Positions 9,909 through 18,241 of a stretch of 64,000 nt of DNA are shown one piece after another. The position numbers and the translations under genes are program-made. The DNA lies in NCBI GenBank assembly GCA_026399475.1, contig JAPLQY010000088.1, positions 1-64,000 of the forward strand, read 5' to 3'. Source of the DNA: Rhodocyclales bacterium. GTDB taxonomy: Bacteria; Pseudomonadota; Gammaproteobacteria; Burkholderiales; Rhodocyclaceae. The first letter of the stretch is position 1, and each line of letters opens with the position of its first letter. The notes under the pieces are model-generated. The model did no database searches, was not told the DNA's origin, and saw only the letters and a program-made list of their open reading frames with translations.

Positions 9909-10259
9909 TCAAACCGACGATGCGCTGGTTGCGGCCGCGGACGCATCCGTCGCCGTGCAGCCCGTCGCCGCGCACGCAGCATTCACCGACACCGCGCCAC
10001 CCGCCGTGCTGCCGCCAAAGCCGTTCTTGCCCTTGACCGAAGCCGCGCCGACACGATAGAAGGTCGTCTGATCATCGACCTGAAGGTGAACGTTGTTCGA
10101 ACACTTCGGGGTAAAAGGCGTCTTGATGAAGCTGGAAACGGCCGAAACTTGTGCTACCGCAGTTCCGGCGCCAGCACAAACGGCCACTGCCGCTGCCTGC
10201 ACGTTCATGGTCGCCGAAGCCGCAGCTACGGTTACTGCCATAAGAATGATCTTTTTCAT
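9909..10259 (-). CDS. Small secreted protein resembling PilA-C/Spc (second half of a split pilin)
   Basis: A 116-aa protein from ATG 10259 (GGAGA 5-6 nt upstream). It has a Sec signal (MKKIILMAVTVAAASA, probable cleavage after VQA), then a small-residue-rich domain with FIKTPFTPKCSNNVHL, FYRVGAASVKGKNGFGG and NAACAATGCT. Two further cysteines near residues 97 and 103 could pair. The motif order K-C-S-x-N-V, V-G-A-x-S-x-K-G, G-G-x-V recalls Geobacter PilA-C (Spc), which partners the short pilin PilA-N and is needed for its stability or assembly. It lies 28 bp after the short pilin stop on the same strand, as in Geobacter. Homology is from memory and needs a search; secretion and gene order are seen directly. 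Confidence 0.7.
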   Translation of the reverse strand: MKKIILMAVTVAAASATMNVQAAAVAVCAGAGTAVAQVSAVSSFIKTPFTPKCSNNVHLQVDDQTTFYRVGAASVKGKNGFGGSTAGGAVSVNAACAATGCTATDASAAATSASSV

Positions 10260-10287
10260 AAAATTCTCCGATTCAGGTAAAGGTCGA

Positions 10288-10473
10288 TTAGTTGGTCGAA
10301 TTCACAACAGCCTGCGTCAGCATGTTGCGCGCGTCCGACTGGGCTGCCTTGTCTTCACCCTTCTTCGTGTAATCGGAGAACTGGGGAATGGCAATTGCCG
10401 CAAGAATGCCGATAATCGCTACGACGATCATCAGCTCGATCAGGGTGAAACCCTGGTTCATACGCTTCAGCAT
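10288..10473 (-). CDS. pilA: Short type IV pilin (PilA-N type)
   Basis: A 61-aa prepilin from ATG 10473 with AGGAG 7 nt upstream. The leader MLKRMNQG ends in Gly before Phe(+1) and the prepilin-peptidase site is canonical (G|FTLIELM, with Glu5). The N-terminal helix runs [16 protein letters not shown]. The mature chain is only 53 residues, so the globular beta domain of ordinary type IVa pilins is absent. This is the architecture of Geobacter PilA-N. The stop is genuine and no frameshift joins it to the next gene. Mature aromatic residues are only F1, F24 and Y27, which is low for a proposed conductive e-pilin. It leads the minus-strand run of PilA-C-like, ABC and GT41 genes. Confidence 0.9.
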   Translation of the reverse strand: MLKRMNQGFTLIELMIVVAIIGILAAIAIPQFSDYTKKGEDKAAQSDARNMLTQAVVNSTN

Positions 10474-10614
10474 GGAAAATCTCCTTAAGAAAAGACGGGG
10501 CTCCGCCTGCCTAGCTCTGAAGCAACATGCATGCCTAAAACAAAATATGGAGTTCTCCGCCCTATTGCCTCGAAACCCGGGAATGCAAGTTTGGGCTCCC
10601 TGCAAACCTTACCC

Positions 10615-10646
10615 TTGTGCGTCACAAACTGACGAAAATCGTCAGT
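10615..10646. promoter_or_regulatory. Two abutting inverted repeats in the pilin/GT41-FkbM divergent region
   Basis: TTGTG-CGT-CACAA (10615-10627) is followed directly by ACTGACGA-AAA-TCGTCAGT (10628-10646). Both are perfect. They lie about 140-175 bp upstream of the pilin start and about 110-140 bp upstream of the divergent gene, a usual place for activator sites. Two sigma-54-like stretches lie just inside (minus strand, 10580-10616), but each has its GG and GC elements one base off the required spacing. The binding protein is unknown. Confidence 0.4.
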
Positions 10647-10756
10647 CTCAGCACGGAAATACATCTACTAAATCGAATCACGTTCGGGTCAGCGTCGCAG
10701 TTCGTGGGAAATTCCCGGCAAGCATCCATAATCTGTCAGCTAAAATGGGGTGTCCT

Positions 10757-13700
10757 ATGACCACTCAATCTTCACTGCAGGAAATCGAGCGTGGCGACGC
10801 CTTGCGCGACAGCGGCGCACTGGACGAAGCTGTCACCGTCTACCAGCAAGTGATAGAAGCAGAACCCGACTTGGCGATGGGGCCCTACAAGCTGGGAACG
10901 GCCTACCAGCGTCTCAGGCGGCCTGATGAAGCCGAGGCCTGCTTCAGGCAGGCCCTGGAGCTCGATCCGGATTACCCGGAAGCCATGAACAATCTGGGCA
11001 TTATCCTCGCCGGCCACGGCGAACTGGATGCTGCCGAGAAACTGTACCGGGATGCACTGGCAAAGCAGATCGACTACTTCGAAGCGCATATCAATCTTGG
11101 CAATCTTCTGTTCGAATCGACCCGCCGCACCGAGGCCTTGTACCACTATCGCCGCGCGATACAACTGCGCCCCGACTCTGCCCTGGCCAGGGAACGCATT
11201 GGGCCTCTGCTGAGAGATCTCGGCCGTATTTCCGAAGCGCTCGATATGCTGCAACGGGCCGTCGAACTCGACCCGAAATCGGCTTTCGCATGGAACAATC
11301 TGGGCACCTGCCATATTTCGCGCGGAAATATCGCCGCAGCAGAAGAATCCTTGCAGGAGGCTTTGCGGCACGACCCGACACTGCTCGCCGCGCGGATCAA
11401 CCTGATGCTGATTTCAAACTGGCGGAGTAACGACAGGAAACGGGTTTACGACTTGCACCGCTCATTCGGCCTGCATATGGCGGAACAAAAAGGGACAGGC
11501 CGCTTTACCCGTTACGCCAACGTTGCGGACCGGGAACGCCGGCTGCGCGTAGGTTTTGTTTCGGGTGATTTTCGCCGGCATTCGGTGAGCTACTTCATTC
11601 AGGCGCCGCTCAGCCGCTTCGACCCCGGGCGAATCGAAGCCTGGGCCTATTTCAATCATTCGTGGGAAGACGACCGGACCCGGGAACTCAAGCCCCTGTT
11701 TGCCGAGTGGCGCAATATCCATGGTCTGACCGACGATGAAGCAGCAGCCATGATACGGCGCGACGGCATCGACATCCTGGTTGATCTTACCGGCCATACG
11801 AGTTATGGCCGGCTGGGTCTGTTCGCCCTGAAACCCGCTCCAGTTCAGGTGTCCTGGATCGGCTATCCGAATACCACGGGCCTGGCGACTATTGACTATC
11901 GAATCACCGATGAATATGCGGACCCTGCGGGAACATCCGAGATCTATCACACCGAAACCCTGATCCGTCTGCCCGACAGCTTTCTGTGCTATTCGCCGCC
12001 CAAGGAGGCCCCGGACCTTGCGCCGCCGCCGTGCCTTGAGAGCGGAAGAATCAGCTTCGGATCCTTCAATACCCGAGTCAAGATCGGCGACGAAACCCTC
12101 GCCTTGTGGTGTCAGGTGCTGGCCGCGGTTCCAGACGCCGTGCTGGTGATCAAGTCGGCGGTGGGCCTCGCTGAGCAAGGCGGCAGGGATGAACTGCTGG
12201 AGAAGATAAAGCTGGCGGGGATAGATGCTGAACGGGTAGCGATCCATTCGGCAGCAGGCCCGCTCTGCGATCACCTTGCGCTCTATTCCAGCATCGATAT
12301 CTGCCTCGACACCTTTCCCTATCAGGGCACCACGACGACCTGTGAAGCACTCTGGATGGGAGTCCCCGTCGTCACGCTGGCGGGAAAAGCGCATGTGTCC
12401 AGGGTTGGCGTGAGCCTGCTGTCCAACGTCGGTCTGCGGGACCTGATTGCCGACACCGCCGCCGAGTATGTTCGCATCGCGGCCGGCCTGGCTGGCGACA
12501 AGAGTCGCCTGGCCGATTTGCGGGCCACGATGCGGCAGCGAATGCTGGATTCACCCTTGCTCGATGCGGCGTCGATGGCGCAAAACCTCGAGCAGGCCTT
12601 GCGTCGGATGTGGGTCGGCTATTGCGACAATTGCCCCGCCGACGCTGCGCCGGAAACAAATGCCGACAGCAATCAAATGACAGTACGGCTTCAGGGAGGA
12701 CACGCAATATCCGTCGTATCCGACTTCCGCGGGAGCATGACAAGCTGGATAGTGCTGGAACAGGAAGACTGGTTCGAGGACGAAATAGGTTTTCTGCGGA
12801 AGATCTGCCGCCCCGGCTGGCATGCGCTCGACATCGGGGCGAATCACGGCGTCTACTCGCTTGCCCTCGCCAGTAGCGGTGCCGCGAAAACCTGGGCGTT
12901 TGAACCGACCTGTGAGCCACGCCTGTACTTGCGCAACAGCGTCGCGCTCAATGGTTTTGAAGCGCAGATCGAGATTTGCCCCGTCGGCCTGTCGAGTGAG
13001 CCGAAGACCGTAACTATCTCGCTGTCCGGGGCCAGTGAGTTGAATACGCTCCACCCCGAGCCCGAGAACAGCAGCACTGAGGAGCTGGTAACGCTGGTAA
13101 CCCTCGACGCACTGATGGGAAAGGAAATTCCATTGGGCACACGCATTAATTTCGTAAAGCTCGATGCGGAAGGGGAGGAAGTCGCCATCCTGCGCGGCGG
13201 CTTGCGCTTTTTCTCGGAACAGTCGCCGCTGGTGATGTTCGAATACAAGCATGGGGCCTCATACAACCTCGAACTGGTGGGCACTTTCCGCGCCATGGGT
13301 TATGCGCTGTATCGCCTGGTTCCAGGCCTGGACTGTCTTGTCCCCATGTTGCCCGGCATGGAAGCCGAACTTGACGGATACCTGGTTAACCTATTCGCCT
13401 GCAAGAATGATCTGGCCGCCCGCTTGGATACCGCTTCCTATCTCGTCGTGGAAGAAAATCGCGCGGACGTCGCGCTGAGCAATGAATGGAGTGAGGAACT
13501 GTTCTCCCTGCCGGCACTGGCGACGGCCAGGGAATGGAGAAGCTTCGACTTCGATTCGGATTACGGCAGGGCCTTGCTGGCCTGGTGTGGCAGCCGCCGA
13601 GTCGCCTTGCCAGCCGAGCAGCGCTACCAGCTTCTGATCCAGGCCTTCCGCCACTTTCAGTTGGCCTGCGACCATGAAGACAGCCATCCGGCGGTAGTGA

Positions 13701-14173
13701 TACTCGGAATCCGGATCTGTGCCGATGCCGGTATGCGCGCCCATGCACTAAGTTTTGCCACGGCCTTCCTCGACCAGATGACGCCGGAAGACGAGATGCC
13801 ACTCGACCGCCCGGTACCGCCGGCCTACGCCGTCTTCGACGGGCGAGAGGTGCAAAGCTCTCTCGGCGGACTGCTCTACGAAAGCATCGTCGAACTGAAA
13901 TTCGACAGAGCGGAGTACGCCCAATACTTCCAGGAGACGCAGCACTTGCTTATTGAGGCGGGCCTGAATAGCACGGAACACACACCCAGACTGGAGCGTA
14001 GCGCGGTACTGTGCCATGCCCGCGACGGAACTTCCCTGCAATTGGAGCGGACTGCAAAATTGTTTCAGTACTCGCCGGACAACCGCAACCCTGATCTCTG
14101 GCTGAAGATCGCAGACCGGCAAGGTTTTTTGCGCAGCGATCAGCAAACGCAGACGGGCCAATCCGGAAGTTAA
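10757..14173 (+). CDS. TPR - O-GlcNAc-transferase-like (GT41) - FkbM methyltransferase fusion
   Basis: An 1138-aa protein; ATG 10757 follows GGGGTG, while ATG 10745 (4 codons longer) lacks a ribosome site. Order: TPRs about residues 10-215 (YPEAMNNLGIILAGHGELDA), GT41 about 258-625 (VGFVSGDFRRHSVSYF, ILVDLTGHTSYGRL, APVQVSWIGYPNTTGL, FGSFNTRVKI, YQGTTTTCEALWMGVPVVTL), then an FkbM-type SAM methyltransferase about 675-870 (HALDIGANHGVYSLAL for SAM, FVKLDAEGEEVAIL downstream), and about 230 C-terminal residues I do not recognise. It could add a sugar to a protein and O-methylate it, or act on two substrates. It is divergent from the short pilin, making pilus or surface proteins likely targets (inference). 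It is convergent with the signalling cluster. Confidence 0.85.
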   Translation: MTTQSSLQEIERGDALRDSGALDEAVTVYQQVIEAEPDLAMGPYKLGTAYQRLRRPDEAEACFRQALELDPDYPEAMNNLGIILAGHGELDAAEKLYRDALAKQIDYFEAHINLGNLLFESTRRTEALYHYRRAIQLRPDSALARERIGPLLRDLGRISEALDMLQRAVELDPKSAFAWNNLGTCHISRGNIAAAEESLQEALRHDPTLLAARINLMLISNWRSNDRKRVYDLHRSFGLHMAEQKGTGRFTRYANVADRERRLRVGFVSGDFRRHSVSYFIQAPLSRFDPGRIEAWAYFNHSWEDDRTRELKPLFAEWRNIHGLTDDEAAAMIRRDGIDILVDLTGHTSYGRLGLFALKPAPVQVSWIGYPNTTGLATIDYRITDEYADPAGTSEIYHTETLIRLPDSFLCYSPPKEAPDLAPPPCLESGRISFGSFNTRVKIGDETLALWCQVLAAVPDAVLVIKSAVGLAEQGGRDELLEKIKLAGIDAERVAIHSAAGPLCDHLALYSSIDICLDTFPYQGTTTTCEALWMGVPVVTLAGKAHVSRVGVSLLSNVGLRDLIADTAAEYVRIAAGLAGDKSRLADLRATMRQRMLDSPLLDAASMAQNLEQALRRMWVGYCDNCPADAAPETNADSNQMTVRLQGGHAISVVSDFRGSMTSWIVLEQEDWFEDEIGFLRKICRPGWHALDIGANHGVYSLALASSGAAKTWAFEPTCEPRLYLRNSVALNGFEAQIEICPVGLSSEPKTVTISLSGASELNTLHPEPENSSTEELVTLVTLDALMGKEIPLGTRINFVKLDAEGEEVAILRGGLRFFSEQSPLVMFEYKHGASYNLELVGTFRAMGYALYRLVPGLDCLVPMLPGMEAELDGYLVNLFACKNDLAARLDTASYLVVEENRADVALSNEWSEELFSLPALATAREWRSFDFDSDYGRALLAWCGSRRVALPAEQRYQLLIQAFRHFQLACDHEDSHPAVVILGIRICADAGMRAHALSFATAFLDQMTPEDEMPLDRPVPPAYAVFDGREVQSSLGGLLYESIVELKFDRAEYAQYFQETQHLLIEAGLNSTEHTPRLERSAVLCHARDGTSLQLERTAKLFQYSPDNRNPDLWLKIADRQGFLRSDQQTQTGQSGS

Positions 14174-14227
14174 GCCGTTGCAGACGCCGGAAACGCGATG
14201 GAGCGAAAAGCTGCAGGCCGATTCCGC

Positions 14228-15853
14228 TTACGTCGCCAGCAGAGCTGATTCGTTGACCTCGTCAATCTGCCCCGGATCGAGAAACTGTTCGGCATAACGC
14301 CGATAGACGCCCTGCCTGACGAAAACATCGAACAGGTCGGGGTCGATATGGCCGCCCTTCTTGAAATTGGCCATGATGCCCATGGCCTGTGACAGCCTCA
14401 TGCCCGCCTTGTAGGGACGGTCGCGGGCAGTCAACGCCTCAAAGATGTCGGCGATACCCATCATTCTTGCCTGCAAGGACATCTGTTCGCGGGTAAGGCC
14501 CTTGGGGTAGCCCTTGCCATCCATGCGCTCGTGATGTCCGCCAGCGTATTCAGGCACCCTGGTCAGATGCTTCGGCCATGGCAGTTGTTCCAGCATCCTG
14601 ATGGTGGCGACAATGTGGTGATTGATGATGTCGCGTTCCTTCAAGGTCAGGGTGCCGGCGCGGATGGTCAGATTGACGACCTCGTCGGCGGTAAGAAACT
14701 CCGTTTCGACAGCATCGACATTGCGCCATTTGCGATGGCTGCCAATGTCACGTACGCGCTGCAGATCATCTTCCTTCATGGCCTCGCTACCGACATTGGC
14801 CTTGCGCAGGAACTCGCGATCCGCATCGAGCGCGCGGACTTCCTCGTGATATTCCTGCAAGATCAGCGCGTCTGCCATGGCGTCTGTTTTTTCGCGCAGA
14901 GCGAGCTGTTTACGCAGCGCATGAATCTCCGCATCACGCTTGAGCACCTCAAAGCGGGTGTCGATCAGATGAATACGGTCAAAGAGGGTTTGCAATTTGG
15001 TCGCCTTGTCGACCACATGCACCGGCGTGGTGACCTTGCCGCAATCGTGCAGGAGTCCGGCAATCTTTAGTTCGTAGCGATCGCGATCATCCATCCTGAA
15101 TGCAGCCAGCGGTCCCTCCGTCGTGGCGTCCACCCCCTCGGCCAGCATCATGGTCAGGGCCGGAACGCGTTGGCAATGACCGCCGGTATAGGGTGACTTT
15201 TCGTCAATTGCCAGATTGATCAGGTTGATGAAGGATTCGAAAAGTTCTTCGAGCTGGGTGATCAGCTGACGATTGGTCAGGGCGATGGCCGCCTGCGAAG
15301 CAAGCGATTCGGCAAGACTCTGGTCGGCCGATGAAAACGGGGTGACCTGATGGGTAAGCGGATCCTGGGCGTTGATCAGTTGCAGGACACCGATGATTTC
15401 GCCCTCGTGGTTTTTCATCGGCACCGTGAGGAAGGACTGCGAGCGATAGCCTGTACGCTCGTCGAAGCTCCGCGTGCCGGAAAAGTCGAAGCCTGCCTCG
15501 GTATAGGCGTCGGCGATATTGACCGTCTTGTCGTGAATGGCGGCATAGGCGGCCACCATCGAGTCGTTGGACTCGCCCTTGTCGTTCTTCAGCGGCAAAT
15601 TCGGGAAGTTGATGATGTTGCCGGTGGTGCCGCCCATCGCAATGTGCAGGGAATCGGTGCGCAGAATCTCGAAGCGCAGCGCCTGACTGTCCTCCGTCAT
15701 GCGATACAAGGTCCCGCCATCGGCATGGGTGATGGTCTTGGCTGCGATCAGGATCGTCTCGAGCAAGCGATTGATGTCGCGCTCCTTGGAGAGCGCGGCG
15801 CCAATGGCATTCAGTTGTTCAAGACGGCGAAACAAATCGCTGGAGCTATCCAT
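14228..15853 (-). CDS. GAF-HD-GYP cyclic-di-GMP phosphodiesterase
   Basis: A 541-aa cytoplasmic protein; ATG 15853 is preferred over 15859, which leaves no room for a ribosome site after the upstream stop (15863). A GAF domain occupies about residues 10-185, followed by an HD-GYP domain with LLHDCGKVTTP, HHIVATIR, GGHHERMDGKGYP and the helix DIFEALTARDRPYK. All metal-ligand motifs and the GYP triad are present, so hydrolysis of c-di-GMP (or cGAMP) is expected. Unusually, about 110 charged, helical residues separate the HD motif from the HH motif. It is last in the eight-gene signalling run and shares GAF type with the preceding ATPase, suggesting a common ligand. Confidence 0.88.
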   Translation of the reverse strand: MDSSSDLFRRLEQLNAIGAALSKERDINRLLETILIAAKTITHADGGTLYRMTEDSQALRFEILRTDSLHIAMGGTTGNIINFPNLPLKNDKGESNDSMVAAYAAIHDKTVNIADAYTEAGFDFSGTRSFDERTGYRSQSFLTVPMKNHEGEIIGVLQLINAQDPLTHQVTPFSSADQSLAESLASQAAIALTNRQLITQLEELFESFINLINLAIDEKSPYTGGHCQRVPALTMMLAEGVDATTEGPLAAFRMDDRDRYELKIAGLLHDCGKVTTPVHVVDKATKLQTLFDRIHLIDTRFEVLKRDAEIHALRKQLALREKTDAMADALILQEYHEEVRALDADREFLRKANVGSEAMKEDDLQRVRDIGSHRKWRNVDAVETEFLTADEVVNLTIRAGTLTLKERDIINHHIVATIRMLEQLPWPKHLTRVPEYAGGHHERMDGKGYPKGLTREQMSLQARMMGIADIFEALTARDRPYKAGMRLSQAMGIMANFKKGGHIDPDLFDVFVRQGVYRRYAEQFLDPGQIDEVNESALLAT

Positions 15854-15862
15854 GCCCATCCC

Positions 15863-18241
15863 TTACTTGATGCAGACAGCCCGCACCTGCTTGAGATCGG
15901 TAACCCCTTGCAGGGACTTTTCCAGACCATCCATCTTCAGGGTCAGCATGCCATCCTCCAGCGCCTGAGCGACCAGTTGCACGACGCGGGCGCGCTCCAC
16001 GATCAACTTCTTCTGCGGCTCGGTGCCGATCATCAACTCATGCAAGCCGACACGTCCCTTGTAGCCGCTTCCGCCACAGGTATCGCAACCCTTGGCGCGG
16101 GTGAACACGAACTTGCCATCCTTGCCATAGTCCTTGAGCAGGCGCGCTTCGGTCTCCGCGTAAGCGGCCTTCATATCCTTCTTGAACGCCGTGGTATTTT
16201 CGAGTTCGGCGCAATATTCCTTCATGAACAGCCTGATTTCCTCGGCGTCCGGCGTATAGCTTTCCTTGCATTTGCACAGGCGCTTGGCCAGGCGCTGGGC
16301 GAGAATCCCCAGCAAGGCATCGGAGAAGTTGAAGGGGTCCATGCCCATGTCGAGCAGGCGAATGATGGATTCAGGTGCGCTGTTGGTGTGCAGGGTGGCG
16401 AACACCAGGTGGCCGGTCAGCGACGCCTCGATGCCGATGCCGGTAGTCTCGGCGTCGCGCATTTCGCCAACCATGATGATGTCGGGGTCCGCCCGGAGGA
16501 AAGCCTTCATCACCATCGGAAAGTCCATCACCTTCTTGTTCACCTGGACCTGGCGCAGGCCTTTCTGGGTGATTTCGACAGGATCTTCGGCGGTCCAGAT
16601 CTTGGTATCCACCGTGTTGAGATAACCCAGCACCGAGTGCAGGGTGGTGGTCTTGCCGGAACCGGTCGGGCCGCAGACAAAGAACAGTCCGTACGGCTTG
16701 GAAATGGTTGCCTTGAGCTTGGTCAGATTGGTCGGCAGCACGCCCAGCTTGTCCAGCGGAATCGGCTCGCCGCCGGCAAGGATACGCATGACGACGTCTT
16801 CGACACCACCACTGGTGGGAATCGTCGCCACCCGCAGTTCGATATCCAGCGGGCCGTATTTCTTGAACTTGATCTTGCCGTCCTGTGGCTTGCGACGCTC
16901 GGCGATATCCAGATCGCACATGATTTTGAGACGGGCCACCATGGCGTTGCGGTAGCTGGCCGGAACCTCGATGTACTTTTGCAGCGAACCGTCCCTGCGG
17001 AAGCGGATCAGCACCTTGTCCTTGCCCAGGCCCGGCTCGATATGAATATCCGAAACCCCCATCTGATAGGCGTCGATAATGATTTTGTTGACCAGCTTGA
17101 CCAGTTCATTGTCTGCAGCCGCGGAAATATCGTCGCTGGCGCCGCCTTCACCCTCGACCTCGCCCTCATCGAGCGTCGACAGCAGGTCACCGACCGAGCT
17201 GTCGTCAGTAAACCCGGGCACCCCTGAAACACCGAACAGCTGATCGATGGTCTGCACGAACTCGTGGTTGGTGGTGACCCGATAGGCGACCTTTGCCCGC
17301 GGGAAGACGTTGTTGACGACACGCGACCCCTTGACTTGCTCGGGGTCCATGCAGACCACCATCACGCCTTCCGGGCCCTCTTCCACCGGAGCCCACTTGG
17401 CCTGTTCCAGGAAGTCCCGCTTGAGGTTCTTGAGCAGGTCGACGGGCTTTATGCGATCGGACCGGAACGGTTCGTAAGACACATTGAAGAATTTCCCCAG
17501 GGCAGCACCCAGTGCTGCATGCTTGACCTGAAACTCGTTAACCAGAACTTCTTCGATGTCGAGATTCTTCCGCCGCGCGGTGCGGGTTGCCAGTTCCAGT
17601 TCCTGCGCCGAAATGACCGCGTCGGACACCAGGTAGTCATACTTCGTCTTGACGGCCTGCGCCGGCTTGCTGCGCTGGCTGAAGGCGATCGCCATCGTCT
17701 CGCACAGCCCCTTGACACCTTCCTGGGCAACGGCCGCAAAAGGAGTGCCCGCCTTGTTGTTGATGATCTGGACAACGCCGAGCAACTCTCCGCTTTGCGC
17801 ATCAACAATCGGCGCCACCAGCATCTGCTTGGTGCGATAACCGGTTCGCTTGTCGACTTCCTGCAAAAAGCGCAGCGAGGGGTTGACCGCCTTGAGCTCT
17901 CCCTCGTCGTAGACGTCGCGGATATTCACGGTCTTTTTGGATAGCGCGACATGGCCTGCAATGCTTTGATCCGCGATCGGCAGGCGCAGATCCTTGAAGG
18001 AGTTCAGGCCTGTCTTGATCTTCGAAACAATGGAAGCCTTGTCCTCACCGATGGCATAGATTGTCAAGCGATCGGCATTGAACAAACTGCAGATCTCGCC
18101 CGACAGTTCCAGCATGATTTCGTCGATGTTGGATGTAGCATGAACCTTGTTGGTAACAACCTGAAGGTTCTTGAAGAACGCAAGGCGGCTGTCCACATCG
18201 GACGCGGCGGCCTCGGCGGGTGCAGCAGGAACGGCACTCAT
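15863..18241 (-). CDS. GAF-containing PilB/GspE-type secretion ATPase
   Basis: A 792-aa protein with a GAF domain first (about residues 25-190; RTGYRTKQMLVAPIVD, LGVVQIINN), then a GspE/MshE N-terminal domain (about 205-340), then the hexameric ATPase (about 390-780): Walker A GPTGSGKTTTLHS, the Asp box TAEDPVEI, Walker B DPDIIMVGEMRD, the His box TGHLVFATLHTN, and a zinc site from CKCKES and CDTCGGSGYKGR. It is a full-length extension motor for type IV pili or a type II secretion system, but carries a sensory GAF domain in place of a plain N-terminus. No pilC, pilD or secretin gene is nearby. It overlaps the cNMP/rhodanese gene by 4 bp. It may drive the short pilin at 10288, 5 kb away. Confidence 0.88.
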   Translation of the reverse strand: MSAVPAAPAEAAASDVDSRLAFFKNLQVVTNKVHATSNIDEIMLELSGEICSLFNADRLTIYAIGEDKASIVSKIKTGLNSFKDLRLPIADQSIAGHVALSKKTVNIRDVYDEGELKAVNPSLRFLQEVDKRTGYRTKQMLVAPIVDAQSGELLGVVQIINNKAGTPFAAVAQEGVKGLCETMAIAFSQRSKPAQAVKTKYDYLVSDAVISAQELELATRTARRKNLDIEEVLVNEFQVKHAALGAALGKFFNVSYEPFRSDRIKPVDLLKNLKRDFLEQAKWAPVEEGPEGVMVVCMDPEQVKGSRVVNNVFPRAKVAYRVTTNHEFVQTIDQLFGVSGVPGFTDDSSVGDLLSTLDEGEVEGEGGASDDISAAADNELVKLVNKIIIDAYQMGVSDIHIEPGLGKDKVLIRFRRDGSLQKYIEVPASYRNAMVARLKIMCDLDIAERRKPQDGKIKFKKYGPLDIELRVATIPTSGGVEDVVMRILAGGEPIPLDKLGVLPTNLTKLKATISKPYGLFFVCGPTGSGKTTTLHSVLGYLNTVDTKIWTAEDPVEITQKGLRQVQVNKKVMDFPMVMKAFLRADPDIIMVGEMRDAETTGIGIEASLTGHLVFATLHTNSAPESIIRLLDMGMDPFNFSDALLGILAQRLAKRLCKCKESYTPDAEEIRLFMKEYCAELENTTAFKKDMKAAYAETEARLLKDYGKDGKFVFTRAKGCDTCGGSGYKGRVGLHELMIGTEPQKKLIVERARVVQLVAQALEDGMLTLKMDGLEKSLQGVTDLKQVRAVCIK

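Noticed and set aside
10580..10616. Sigma-54 promoter for the pilin
   Set aside because: Two TTGCA -12-like elements exist on the minus strand, but each GG lies one base too near or too far; not called without transcript data.
10615..10627. CRP-like site TTGTG-CGT-CACAA upstream of the pilin
   Set aside because: The half-sites are 3 bases apart, whereas CRP needs TGTGA and TCACA separated by 6; kept only as an inverted repeat.
15350..17227. Long plus-strand open frame of 625 codons opposite the HD-GYP and GspE genes
   Set aside because: It spans two well-supported minus-strand genes, has no recognisable domain, and is His/Gln/Arg-rich as expected for the antisense of GC-rich codons.
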